From Lingula anatina (Eukaryota; Brachiopoda; Lingulata; Lingulida; Lingulidae): 52,413 bases of DNA. This document shows positions 12,603-23,077 of this stretch, piece after piece. Within the stretch, counting starts at the first letter, position 1. Each line of letters opens with the position of its first letter. The translations under genes were made by a program, and so were the position numbers. The notes beneath the pieces are model-generated. The model was not told where the DNA came from. It made no database searches and saw only the letters and a program-made list of their open reading frames with translations. The DNA is taken from the NCBI RefSeq assembly GCF_001039355.2, contig NW_019774402.1, positions 752,057-804,469 on the forward strand, in the 5' to 3' direction.

Positions 12603-13025
12603 GAGTCACTATAGCATGAAAATTCATGTGTTAGCACTCCTATTGACGCTTCTGAAATATACAGACTATGCTGACTGCGGTTACTGATGATTGAAAACCT
12701 TGCATCATGACCTGAGTAGATTTGACCTGGTTTTCATCTGTTTTTACAGGGTGTATGATTTTATGATGGTCAAACTGGTAGAGAGCCAGATGGACATTAG
12801 CAAAGTTACAGATCTGTTGATAGGAAAACAGAGTGGCTTCACAAGAATGTGTGAGATGATAGGTAAACATAAAAATTTGAGAACTGCTGCACGGCAGTTA
12901 GTTCGGCAACTGGTCCTCATTTCCCACTTTTTGTGGCCATTGCTTTCATGTGTTAGCACAGTCAGTATATATCATAACAGTCATAACAGGAGTGTTTACG
13001 CATGAATTTTCGAGCTAGAGTCACT
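12603..13025 (+). mobile_element. Inverted-repeat element enclosing an exon-like ORF
   Basis: The first about 70 bases (GAGTCACTATAGCATGAAAATTCATG...) recur as a diverged inverse at 12961-13025 (...CATGAATTTTCGAGCTAGAGTCACTATT). Between them lies a 104-codon plus-strand frame (12691-13005), part of which is bounded by splice signals. The motif AAAACCTTGCRTCATGACCTGAGTAG near 12694 recurs at 47429-47454 beside a transposase relic, which supports a mobile origin. No transposase is visible here. Confidence 0.5.
12750..12862 (+). CDS. Exon-like segment inside an inverted-repeat element
   Basis: TTTTTACAG precedes the segment and G|GTAAAC follows it. The frame reads through MVKLVESQMDISKVTDLLIG and a further 15 residues. 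It could be a captured host exon, part of the element's own protein, or chance. I do not recognise the sequence. Confidence 0.3.
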
Positions 13026-13536
13026 ATTGCTATCCAATGCTGCAAGTGATTCCACAAGGTAAATTCTATTTAGAAAAACCTCACCAAAGGTGATGAAGTA
13101 GCTCACAACTGACTTATCATGTATCACATTATCCAAAACGTGTTTCACGTGTAGTAAAGTTTATATTTAAAGGAAGCAAAGTAATCAGATAAAGAAAAAC
13201 AGCACGAGAGAGACAGATTTAGTAAAACTCCTTCATACATTTCAATATCCCTTCATTTTGAACGTCACTTGACTATTTTCTTTAAGTTGAACCTAATGTT
13301 TCCACTGAATATGACTGTATGTTATTAAAATTTTCAATCTGATGTTATCACTAGCGAAATATCACTATTTATATAATAGTCAACTGACTACTAGTAGGTG
13401 TCTAATCTACGTGGGCATCAACAAAACCTTAACAACAGCAGGTGGGGAAATCTCAACTGAATTAGTAATCATTCTCCCTTCATTACAACTGAGGAGTAAC
13501 AAGCAGGTATTTAAATGATACTTATAACAAACTTAC

Positions 13537-13619
13537 CCGTTTTTGTTACGGATTTACAAGCATTTTGACAAAGAGGAACTTCTTTCAAACTTTTAGCTTT
13601 GAAACGCACCACTGAGCAG
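13537..13619 (-). CDS. Exon candidate near the divergent promoter
   Basis: Acceptor TTTCACAG and a very strong donor (G|GTAAGTTTG) bound an open frame containing VVRFKAKSLKEVPLCQNACK. It lies about 300 bases downstream, on the minus strand, of the CpG-containing promoter region shared with UFSP1. It may therefore be the first or second exon of a divergent neighbour gene. Two Cys residues are spaced four apart; no family is recognised. Confidence 0.4.
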
Positions 13620-13719
13620 CTGTGAAATGACTAGTAATAAAAGGTGACGCTGTTACACAAGACAAGCCAATGTTTTTCCGCGATGCTCCTGTTGCCCCCT
13701 CTAGTGGTGGGGGCATTTA

Positions 13720-13938
13720 CACTTGAAGGAAGAGAAATACGGACTGGGACCAAGGGAATAGCTCCAACTGTCCGAGGGGTTGGGATTTGGTAATAGCAGA
13801 TGTAACTTTTATTTTTTTTGCTCTATTTTTTGTTTTTTGCAACCAACAATTAAAAGCACGAATTAGAACGCAACAGTAATATGTGGAATTTGGAAACTTG
13901 CAGATTTCACACGTGACAGTGCCAAAAGGAGGTTCCAT
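13720..13938 (-). CDS. Possible first exon of divergent gene
   Basis: A minus-strand ATG at 13936-13938 opens a frame that begins MEPPFGTVTCEICKFPNSTY and then becomes Cys-rich and basic. A usable donor (CAAGT|GTAAAT) lies near its end. The CxxC start could be a zinc-binding cluster, but the spacing does not match a family I know well. It may equally be a 5' untranslated exon. It faces UFSP1 head to head. Confidence 0.25.
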
Positions 13939-13958
13939 CAGCACAGGCTTCAAACAAC

Positions 13959-13970
13959 TGCGCATGTGCG
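13959..13970. promoter_or_regulatory. NRF1-like site in likely bidirectional promoter
   Basis: TGCGCATGTGCG differs by one base from the NRF1 core TGCGCATGCGCA. It sits in a locally CpG-rich region between UFSP1 (plus) and the minus-strand exon candidates. An E-box-like CACGTG lies at about 13910. NRF1 sites are common in housekeeping bidirectional promoters; activity here is inferred. Confidence 0.45.
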
Positions 13971-14029
13971 AAAAGTGCGCTGTTTGAAATAAACAAGTTG
14001 GTGAAATTGACAAAGACCGTCTGGTTGAT

Positions 14030-14482
14030 TTTATTTCATTAGCTCTCTGGTGTCTTTTTCAAAATTTATATTAGAAATGTTCTATTGATTTTATGTTGTA
14101 AAAAGTAAATCCGTCGGAATTCCTTAGAAAAACATTTATTTTACCTTCATTTTAAGGGGATTCCCATTGTATTTATAGTGTTATATGTGGCCCCAATGGG
14201 GATTTTCACACCTCCCCTACTCTTGATTAATAAAATTCTTCACCTGGAGGATNGTTTGTCCGACTCCGACCGAATACGTATATATTTCTTACACGTCTTG
14301 TTTATACTTGTCGAACAAAATTCAGCTGAAATGATGTGTTTTCATTTTTTAGATATTAGTGCTTTTAAAACGATATGTACTATATACAATCATGCTTTTC
14401 TTTATTTTTTTCTAGAGCATAAAAAGCAGTCGTCCAATCATTGAGAATATTTATTGACATTTACTGATACGGTACCTGTGCA
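14030..14482 (+). other. UFSP1 upstream region
   Basis: This non-coding stretch lies between the promoter-like sequence at 13.9 kb and the UFSP1 start codon. It holds one ambiguous base at 14253 and no obvious TATA box. The transcription start is not determinable. An untranslated first exon is possible. Confidence 0.4.
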
Positions 14483-16706
14483 ATGACAGACTTGCTGGTT
14501 GATGTCCACGAAGACCTTCCCCTACCTCCTGATACAGTCAGTGTCCACTTGATAGAAGGTACATACCAGTACTGGCACTACCTGTGTGATGGCGTGGATG
14601 ACAGGGTTTGTGGTATAGATACATGTATGTTGTTTTCAGTTACATGTAAACAACTTGAAATTATATATATGTAGTGTCAGCATGTTTGGCTGTTATTGTA
14701 GCAAATATCTGAGTTGTTTGTACATTGTTGCTTAACGATAACTAGCCTTGTTGATTATCATGGGATAAAATGTTTAAATATCTATTAGTAGTTAAGGTAT
14801 GTTGTTTTCCCACAATTGTGATAAACGTACGTGTGCTAGCAATGATATGTTAATATGGAAGGTAGTTTTTTATATTAGTACAGGGTATCATACAAAATTT
14901 AAAGCATAACTTTTACATTTTTCAGGGTTGGGGATGCGGCTACAGAACGCTGCAGACATTGTGTTCTTGGATTCTCCTTCATGAAAAAAAGCCATCCAAA
15001 AGGCCTGTACCCAGCATTCCTGAACTCCAGGAGGCACTAGTTAAAATGCAAGACAAACAGAAGACTTTTCTTGGTTCTAGAGACTGGATTGGAAGCTTTG
15101 AAGTGTCATTATGTTTGGACTATTTTTATGATGTAAATGATGAGATCATTTAAGTTCAAGTTATTTTCAAAATTCAAGATTAATTTGATTAAAGTTAGTA
15201 TATTGCAAAACTATTTGGAAGTTAGTGAATTGATAAATTTAGTCAATTTGTGATTGAAGCTGTAAATAAAGAGCATGGAATAATGATTAATTTAGTTATT
15301 CTAATCATTGCTTAACTGAACCATAACTATTTTGAATATTCCCTTGCTGTAAGAAGATCCATGCATGCCCCTTTAGTGTAAACAGAAGGCTTTATCTGAT
15401 GTTCGTTTTTTATCGTTTTCCCTTTCTAGGTACCTGGAAAAATTGTGCACTTGGAGAGTGGAGCAGACCTGCCAAGTTGTGTAGATCAACTGGTGGACCA
15501 TTTTACTACCACCAAAGCACCTGTTATGATGGGTAAAATAAATTTTAAATTTCATTTTATCTGAAAGGTACTTGAGATATTATTGTGATAATGAATAGTA
15601 CTAGACTTTTCTCCCATTAAGTAATCAGTGAATGTTTTTTTTTTTTTTTTGGTGAAGTTTTCATTTATCACTCATTAGCATTTTCAGTGGCTTTTATTTC
15701 CCATGGAACTGAATCACTTGCTAGTTTTTCAGTGCCCATAATACATAATGTAAGAGGGTATTTTAAAGCAATACCAGCATGTCTGTTTTTTTTTTTTTTT
15801 TTTTTCCATACAAATGCGCTTACTATAGCTGGTGTCACAATACCTGTATACAGTATTGCCTCTCTGATCCCCTAGTTGAGACTTGTTTTAAGTGTCAAGC
15901 ATTCAAAATATTCAGTAAATTTGTTTGAATTGAATGTTCTTATATGGTTTTGTATGTGCCTCTGTTGCAATATTGCTTTTGGGTGTTCACTTGTTTTGCA
16001 GCCTTGTGTGTCTTAGTCTCTGTTGAATTATTTGATGGTATTTAGACACAAGTAAGTTGTACAATTGTCAACTACAGCCAACTGGTTTTGTTTTGAAGGT
16101 GGAGACAGTGACAACTCTTCCAAGGGTGTGCTTGGAATCTGTAAAACGACCAATTCAACATATTTACTCATATTGGTAAGTTGTTTGCTTTCATAGATAA
16201 TTATTATACCTATTTAATGGTAAAAAAAGCTGGACTTATGTTCTTTCTTTGTTTTTTTACCTCTAAGCTTTTAAAAAGTGTTGATTTGTATACCAAAAAA
16301 GGGTGAGAGAGAAGCAGTTGCACTTTTATTTCAATTTCTTGAACTACAACATGAAAATAGAATTGGCAAAACAGATAATAAATGTAAATAATAGATGTTT
16401 CGTAGGAAAATATTTCTGTAGCATGTTGCAACAAATGATGCTTTGAAATTTTACTGGAGATAAAACTGCAAGTTGATTTAAAGGGATATTTTTATTACGT
16501 GTAGAATGGAATCTGTTTGTTGAATTATGTTCCTAGTTATAGGAGTAAAGTTGTATTTTTCACAGGATCCTCACTGCAGCAAAAGAGGTACAGATAAGGA
16601 GGAACTCCAGAGAGACGGTTGGATTAAGTGGAGACCATTAGAAAGCTTTGTGATGAATTCTTTTTATAACCTCTGTCTACCTCAGTACAAGGCAAGACCC
16701 CCATAA
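14483..16706 (+). CDS. UFSP1: UFM1-specific protease 1 (five exons, intact)
   Basis: This is a cysteine protease of peptidase family C78 that matures the ubiquitin-like modifier UFM1 and removes it from substrates in the cytosol. Coding exons are 14483-14605, 14926-15132, 15430-15532, 16099-16175 and 16566-16706. All phases join, giving 216 residues, the usual vertebrate UFSP1 length. The catalytic Cys is residue 45 in GWGCGYR, and Asp171 and His173 lie in DPH. A Tyr in the GTYQYWHY segment is in the usual oxyanion-helper position. Also visible are the family GSRDWIG block, the MMGGD glycine turn and the C-terminal NSFYNLCLP. Intron 1 starts GTTTGT, the others GTAAA or GTAAG. The start is the first ATG in frame, giving [14 protein letters not shown] as expected. 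No frameshift or stop is present, unlike almost everything around it, so it is probably the functional host gene. Confidence 0.93.
15812..15875 (+). mobile_element. Helitron-type 3' end in UFSP1 intron 3
   Basis: AATGCGCTTACTATAGCTGG is followed by an imperfect hairpin (CAATACCTG...CAGTATTG), then CCTCTCTGATCCCCTAG and a T. A closely related end at 42267-42330 has a different hairpin sequence but the same flanking words and the same CTAG terminus. A hairpin about 10-15 bases before CTAG and insertion before T are Helitron hallmarks. Only the 3' end is recognisable, so the copy is truncated. Confidence 0.6.
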
Positions 16707-17360
16707 ATATCATTTTGAGATGTGTGATCAACTAAGAAAGCTGACACTGAGACGTGTCCATAAGGAAAAGGAGCTCTTATTTCCTTCAGAATGAAGTAAG
16801 ATATATCATGGTGAAGTAATCCATCTACTAAGATGAGAACCTTTAAAAATCACATAAGTGAGTCTGGTTTGTTTTTCAAGATGAGCTCATATGCTGCATT
16901 TTGTTAGATGTCAAACTTTATGAAGTTGGTCTTTTGACAGCTTTTGCTTATTTATTGTTCTTACACATTTTAAGATAAGAAGTGTACATTTTTCATACCT
17001 ACAACTTCACATTATCACTCTTCTATGCAGAAGACATCCTTTCAATTTTTTATGTAACATCTGGACGCTCTCTATTTCTTCCTTTTTTCACATAATTTAT
17101 TTTTGCATTATTTGAAATATTGACAGTGAGAGCACTATATTAACAATATCATGAATTTTACTCCAATTTCTTCAGGACATTGAAGTGCAATATAACTGTT
17201 GGTACTTAGGCATCAGTTTTCTTATTAAAGCTTTGTAGAAGTTGCCAAGAACAATGGCCAGAGTCTGGGCTGACTTCTAAGCTGTAATTGATGTTTGACA
17301 TTTTTAAACTATTTTTGATTTCCCTTGGGTGAATGAACTCAAGGAGGCTCAATATTACAG
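16707..17360 (+). other. UFSP1 3' flank
   Basis: This follows the UFSP1 stop directly and probably includes its 3' untranslated region. I found no unambiguous AATAAA close to the stop. No other feature is supportable. Confidence 0.4.
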
Positions 17361-17365
17361 TGTTA

Positions 17366-18105
17366 TTATCTAAGAACAAGGTGATTGTTTTGCCATAAAA
17401 TAAATACTAACTCTTGGAGATTTTTCAAGCTACCCTCCATGTATTGAGCAGGGGTGAGGCTCTCAGGCGGCGGTTTTCTATTGCCGAGAGATAGGTTGAA
17501 CTCGCCAATTTGTACTGATCCTGTACCAGCATCACTGCCATCCCCCTTAAATCTCTGGTGGAACATATCAAAGTCACGCACATTGCTGTAGCGTTTGGTG
17601 CTGATGCTTCCAGATGAGAAGGGATCAAGGGTACCCTCACTTGACTATCCCATTCCTTGAGTATCCTTCTCTGGGAACCTGAGCTTCAGTAGGCTTGCTG
17701 CTGCTGCAGTTGTGCTGTTGAAACTGCGAATGAACTTGGGCAGTTACACATGACTGTTTCAAAACAAGGCACCAGCTTAGTTTGAGTATCATTACGAGTG
17801 TTTGCAGCACTGGCAAAATACGGATGCCCAGTTTCAGCCTTAATGTTACATCCGAGTGCTGAGCTTCCTGTCTGGTTAAGATGGATTCCATCCCTCTGGA
17901 ACATATTCCTTCTGCTGCTGTTCCACATATAACACACATTATCTAAGGTGTCACAGAATTCACAGATACAATTCTTTGTTGTCATTGCTTTTTTGTTGAA
18001 ATCCCAGCTGTCCCACCTGGGAAGTATACTGCTGACTATAATCCTGGTGTCCTTGTACTTCCTACGCATAGTAAAGACAAGTTCTTGCATATAATCATTG
18101 GCTCC
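17366..18105 (-). pseudogene. SGNH-hydrolase (esterase) retroelement ORF relic
   Basis: The minus-strand frame at 17686-18090 contains RIIVSSILPRWDSWDFNKK and then RDGIHLNQTGSSALG, which is the block V Asp-x-x-His of SGNH/GDSL esterases. Such domains occur in ORF1 of some CR1-like LINEs, in Ngaro/DIRS elements and in some DNA transposons. A following offset frame (17366-17640) reads SLTPAQYMEGSLKNLQELV and belongs to the same product after a frameshift or stop. The N-terminal GDS block is missing because the relic is abruptly joined to gypsy sequence at about 18105. The host element class is unresolved. Confidence 0.65.
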
Positions 18106-18109
18106 TTCT

Positions 18110-18830
18110 GAAGTTTGTTTCTGTGTTCAAAACAAATACTACAGTTGCTCACAATTTCCTCTATTTGCTTGTTCATGCCAGGCCAAACACTAGCTCTCTA
18201 ACTTGCGGTTTGCATTTGACTATGCCAGCGTGTGAGCTATGTACTGTATAATTCTAAGTGTTTCTGCTCTCAATTCATTGGTTATTACTGTCTGTTCTCC
18301 TTGATATACAATGCCATTGTATGTAGACATTTCATCTCTGAAATAACCAATATGATGCAGCAGTTGGCAACTCTGACTTCTTGTCTGGTCATCCCTCACT
18401 GATAACTTGTTTCAAGATTTGAAGATTGGCATCTTTCCATGTTGCTTATACAATGTTTTCATACTTCACATTCAAACCTGTTGTATGAGTATCTGTATAG
18501 AAAATCATCAATTCATCATCAACTAAATTTTCCACATTTCCACTTAAAGGTAACCTGCTGAAATAATCAGCTACCCTGCATGATAATTTACACACCAAAT
18601 ATGTGGCAGCTGGGCAGACTTTTGGCAGTGTGAGTCTTTTCAGGTAAACCTTTGATTTAGCATTTAGGGTGTCATCATTGCCAACCATTTTGCAGAGTAT
18701 TGTGGCTCTAGCATTGTCAGTCAGTTTAAAATGTGGCTGATTGTACATTAAACAGGAGAATGATTAACATCTTCAAAGCCACCTGGATCCCATGATTCTC
18801 CAAGTTGTCTAAATATCAGTTGATGTTTTC
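18110..18830 (-). pseudogene. Ty3/gypsy pol relic: RNase H end to integrase zinc finger
   Basis: Reading down the minus strand, the frame contains CRVADYFSRLPLSG, the end of a gypsy RNase H/connection region. Next come LHHIGYFRDEM, a GIVYQGEQTVI linker and VWPGMNKQIEEIVSNCSICF. These last parts form the H2C2 zinc-binding module that opens the integrase. Frameshifts and stops interrupt the frame. The integrase catalytic domain is absent; the next bases belong to the SGNH relic. Confidence 0.7.
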
Positions 18831-19422
18831 AGGGCAGTGTTTGACATTCGTTTGAAATAGTACAGGCCAATTTGGCCAGTGTGCTCTGAAAGTTACTGGC
18901 CAAACCGAAAATGCACAAGCCAGACTTTGGCCAGCTTTATTACGAAGTTACTGGCCAAATATTCAAAGTGCAAGCCATGTGGTAATGACTCATGATGGAG
19001 ATGTTATCATATGCAAAATAAAGAAAAAAATTTTAAAACCTTTTTTAAACCTAGAACTGTGTTTATTCTTTAGTCTACAGATTTTGCACATTCTAATCTA
19101 AATTAAACATAAACTATATGCATATTTATTTATCCCACTTTACCTAGAGATACTTTGATAAGATTTTTAATAAAATTTTCTGTACTTATATTTCTAAAAT
19201 TTTCTGAACTTGTACTCCATGAACATAATTTGTTTAATGAAATTTATATTTTGTATCTTTAAGTTGCATCATCACACCAAGAAATATTCATACAATAGAT
19301 GCAAGGATTTAAGCTTCATGCTCTTTACTATATATTTGTACATAAATATATATTCTTTGGGGGGAATCGGCCGGGGGGAAATTGTCCTGATACCGATGAA
19401 GAGATAAAAGTCTGTATAAAGA

Positions 19423-19529
19423 TCAATTTTGTCTTAAAAACTGCTCCACATCCTTCTCAGTCATTTCATTGTCTTCATCTGAATCACTATAACAGTCATC
19501 AAACCCCTCATCACTGTCACTGCATCCCT
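19423..19529 (-). pseudogene. Acidic transposase C-terminus relic
   Basis: A minus-strand frame reads DSDEGFDDCYSDSDEDNEM followed by TEKDVEQFLRQN and a stop. A similar Asp/Ser/Glu-rich tail ends the ZNF862-like hAT transposase at 21976. This supports the element being a deletion derivative of an autonomous hAT. An ambiguous base at 19530 marks a possible assembly join. Confidence 0.45.
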
Positions 19530-19689
19530 NTAGCGTGCGCTAGGTAATTCAAGTTCTCTTACCCTACACACGTTGCACGTCGCACGCATTTAACCCCCTC
19601 CCCCCCTTTTTTCTTTTTTTGTTCCACTCAGGAAAAAAATCAGAAAACGTCAAAAACATGCGTTGGGTCAAAGAGCTCAGACTATTAGT

Positions 19690-20165
19690 TCGTTTCTGCT
19701 TTGATTTTGTTTACTTAGATCTACCACTTGAAGTTGAAGCCGATTTTGCGACGCTCTCACTCTCACATTTTTAAAAACTTCTCCATGCAGCTTGATGATC
19801 CACGTGCATCACGTTTTCTCCCGGAAGCGTCAACTGCGCAAAATCGCAAGACGTAAGTTCTCTACTTCTATGGTGAAACGAAACAGACAGCATTTCCTAT
19901 ACTTCGTCAAAATCTGGCGCGCAAACGAAGGCTAGATGCTTTCAAAAACGACAGCGAGACTGTGAATACGTCATTACGGAATTATCCAACTTCAACCAAT
20001 CACGATTATGAGAGTGAAAACGAGGTTAGCAGTAAGGGTAATCCCATGAACTTCCTTGTAAATTTTGGCATATGAGTCAGACTTAAATTGAGTCTATATT
20101 TTGCCGATAAACTTAATACAGTAAGTTGACATAAATCGCCAAAATGGCGACTTGCACCATAATTT
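19690..20165. promoter_or_regulatory. CpG-rich internal region of the nonautonomous element
   Basis: The base composition changes here to CpG-containing sequence (CTGGCGCGCAAACG, TTACGTCATT-like) with an inverted CCAAT box (CCAATCA) near 19996. It lies just inside the right terminus. It would be the promoter side of a minus-strand transposase whose C-terminal relic lies at 19423-19529. This is an inference from position and composition. Confidence 0.35.
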
Positions 20166-20419
20166 TCACTCGCCAGATTTAATTTTAACTCGCATTGGCG
20201 AGTGCGAGTGTCAAACGCTGCAGGGGGTTGCTTTTTCTTTTTCCTTTTCCTTTGAAACCACTGGTGCATTCTTCCCATGAGGAGACATAGAACTCCAGAA
20301 GTTTGCTCCTATAGAGATGTTGCACAAAGTAGAATATATTTTGGGAGTTTCCATTCACCCCTCATTGCTGCTGTAAATAGACAAGCTTTGTTGTCTTCTT
20401 GGTTGGCTCCTCTGGCCAC

Positions 20420-20865
20420 TGGTTATGGCAAGCCAAAGGGGAAATAATTGCAGAACATGTTTATCACAGCCCAGAACCAATAAATAGTATTCAGAAATAT
20501 GATTTCAATGCCAAAAATGATATCTATACATATATCAGGAAGTATTTTTATACTTCAGAAATGATTTCATCTTCAGAAATATCCTACATCATAGATAAGA
20601 AACATTTATCATTCATAAGAACTGAAGTTCATGTTGCAGAAAAAAAAAACATATCAGAATATTTTAGAACATGTTGCAGAAAAAAAATCACATCAGAATA
20701 TTTTAGAACATGCCAGGAGACCACGTGACCAAGCCGGTGGCGTCATTGACATGTGACCAAGCATGGCAAACGAATTCGACGGTCTGTTGACAGAATTGCG
20801 GAATAACGCCACGTTCCTGGATGTAGGGGGATTGTCAATAAACTTCTGATTCTGGTAACAAACCT
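20420..20865 (+). repeat. LTR/leader-like repeat (inverted copy at 36468-36825)
   Basis: About 390 bases, starting GTTATGGCAAGCCAAAGGGG and running to GACAGAATTGCGGAATAAC, recur on the opposite strand at 36468-36825. The tail TTGTCAATAAACTTCTGATT and TGGTAACA resemble an LTR polyadenylation region and primer-binding site. A 40-bp unit with ATGTTGCAGAAAAAAAA is duplicated here (20631 and 20671) but single in the other copy. The integrase-like gene starts 12 bases after this segment. Confidence 0.5.
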
Positions 20866-21975
20866 TTTGGCGATATCATGTCTCGCAGGCGACAAACACG
20901 TTATCCTGACAATGAAATTGACTTTCTGATGTCGCTACCTCGGTTTGCTGGTGAAGCTGATGTGCAAAGGAATACAGTGGACTTGATTACAGCTGAATAG
21001 ATCTAGGCCTATTCACATTGATGACAGCGTGAGAACAGATGATTTAACTGTTTTACTTGATTTATTACTTTATCACATTCTGGCTTTTCGAGAGCATTTT
21101 CAGGAAAGGGCTTCTTACTTAGAAAGCCCTGGTTCTAATACTGTCACTGACCATGTCCATGCTGACGACACTGGCACGGAGGACACTAGACACAGTTTAT
21201 CTTGCACTAGGCCAACTGAATCAGTGCCTGGCCGTCCAGTAATCGACATTGACCCTCGTCAAGTTGAATGTATGAGAGAAATGGGGTTCAAATGGAGGTC
21301 CATAGCTAAAATTATGAGTATAAGTAAAAGAACTGTCATGAAGGTTTTTTTGATAATTTCAATGTCGAATACAGCTGTGTGTCTGACGAAGAGCTGGACA
21401 ATATATTGAGATGTATAATGGAAGTAAGTGAACGATCAGGAGAAACTCTTATGATTGGGGCCTTAAGAACCCGAGGTAAGTTCCCTGTCTTTGGTCTACC
21501 CCTATATTAAGCCCATGATAATAGGTCCTGGCTATAAAACAGTATTATTGGAAGATACTAAGATGAAATGAACTTGAATGGTAACTGCTAGTAGCCTAGC
21601 TGTTGAAACCCTACTGTAGAAACATTGTAAATTCTGATATTGACTCAAGGTTTAAGTAGGCCCACCTGAATTAAAATTTATTTTCCACTAAACCAAACAA
21701 AACTAAGCATAACTTATTTTTCTTTTGCAGGTATCAGAATACAGAGGAGAAGAGTGCGTGAATCTCTCAAGAGGATCGATCCAGTGGGGAGGGCTCTTAG
21801 CAGGGTATGAAATTCGTGAAAATTTGAAGCCGGACAGCAGGGCTGGCAACTTTGAATAGTAGCCAGCCCTGACCAAAAGTAGCCAGTCCTGAATTTTTTT
21901 TTTGAAAATTGCCTAATTAAATCAATTGCAGGCAAGAATGATATTAAAACAAAGACTCTTAGTCTCAAGGTGAAT

Positions 21976-22469
21976 TTATTCAAGTATAGATTCTTCACTG
22001 TCAGCATCTGAAACATTATGCTCTGAACCCAAATCGGAAAAGTCTGATTCACTGTGACTGTCATAATCAGAGTCTAGGTTTGGATCCTCGGGTTTCTGGA
22101 CATCTGGTGCAGCAGCATCTGCCTCTGCCTTTAAGTATCTCATTTCATCTGCAGCAGGCCTTCTGCGATGACCTCTGCTGACAGACCTCGGGAATAAAGG
22201 CCGCCGTCTTTTCTGGGTGTTCCAGCAATGTATGGCAGGGGTTGGGTCATATTCTGCTATCTCTGCAGGTCAGGAGTGCTGTCAGAGTGGAAGCCCTCAG
22301 TTTGTTTCTCAACTGGGTCTTAATGATTTTTAGTTGAGAGAAACCTCTCTCACATTCTGAGGTCCCTGCCGGAAGTGAAAGAATCAAATCCATGACCTTC
22401 AAGATGTTAGCATACTTTGGATGATACAGACTATTGATCGTCTCCCAAGACAAGGTGTGCACTTTGTGA
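21976..22469 (-). pseudogene. hAT transposase exon 5 with dimerisation domain
   Basis: Acceptor TTTATTTTCAG is followed by HTLSWETINSLYHPKYANIL and LILSLPAGTSECERGFSQLK. This is the hATC dimerisation domain including the catalytic Glu region. A one-base shift near 22262 separates it from IAEYDPTPAIHCWNTQKRR and a strongly acidic Ser/Asp/Glu tail that ends at TAA. The exon 2-3 boundary, 3-4 boundary and this join all keep phase. Confidence 0.8.
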
Positions 22470-22758
22470 CTGAAAATAAATATGCATTACCTTTAATTGT
22501 TTTCATGTTATATTTCAACATAATGGAATGCAGTTTTATCTATTTAATTGATATTTGAATGTCAGATCTTATTTATTTGATTTTAAATTTATATTTAAAT
22601 TATTTAAAATTGAAAACACATTGTTGAGAGAATTATGGTTATTGTTACAGTTAAGTATCCTTTCTAACTGAATTTTTTATACTAATTTAGTTTTGAAGTT
22701 TGGTTCCAAGTTTCACCATTTACTATCTATCTCTATTTGCTCATAATGATGTACATAC

Positions 22759-22879
22759 TTTTCATAGAGGTCATGTTTCAAAGAGGTCCATTCTGCATCC
22801 ATGACAGCCAAGTCGACACTTTGCTGCAGATGGTTATTAAAGTGATCTACCACTTGTGCCAGCATGTCATTACCAAAAT
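22759..22879 (-). pseudogene. hAT transposase exon 4, copy a
   Basis: Exon between ATTTCACAG and AAAA|GTATGT. Its last codon joins in phase to exon 5 at HKVHTLSWETI, so this copy is the one in the working exon order. Confidence 0.78.
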
Positions 22880-23077
22880 CTGTGAAATAGATAAAATCAG
22901 AACAAAAATATTAGTATACTTAAGACACTTATGTTACTCATGAAAAATGTCAATAAACCTTTTCTAAAAATATTTGAGGCAGTACTGTTCTTTAGGTGAA
23001 TTTCTTAGATTATTTTTATAAGATTTGCAATAGTAACTTAGCAGAATTTACAACAGAAATGAACTGTTAATGCTGAC

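Larger units (their letters stand above)
18835..20220. mobile_element. Nonautonomous hAT-like element
   Basis: The left end CAGTGTTTGACATTCG matches the inverse of the right end, CAGCGTTTGACACTCG. Subterminal TGGCCAG-type words on the left and GGCGAGT words on the right are repeated. CAGGG borders both ends, but no clean 8-bp duplication is visible. The interior holds an acidic C-terminal peptide relic (19423-19529, minus) and a CpG-rich, promoter-like half. It separates two gypsy-derived flanks, so it inserted after them. Confidence 0.6.

Noticed and set aside
13070-13150. Minus-strand frame reading like protein (VLDNVIHDKSVVSYFITF) before a donor-like GTGAGG
   Set aside because: A stop lies immediately upstream and no AG acceptor exists between it and the frame, so it cannot be spliced in.
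15687-15875. 62-codon frame in UFSP1 intron 3
   Set aside because: It spans a T run and the Helitron end; not coding.
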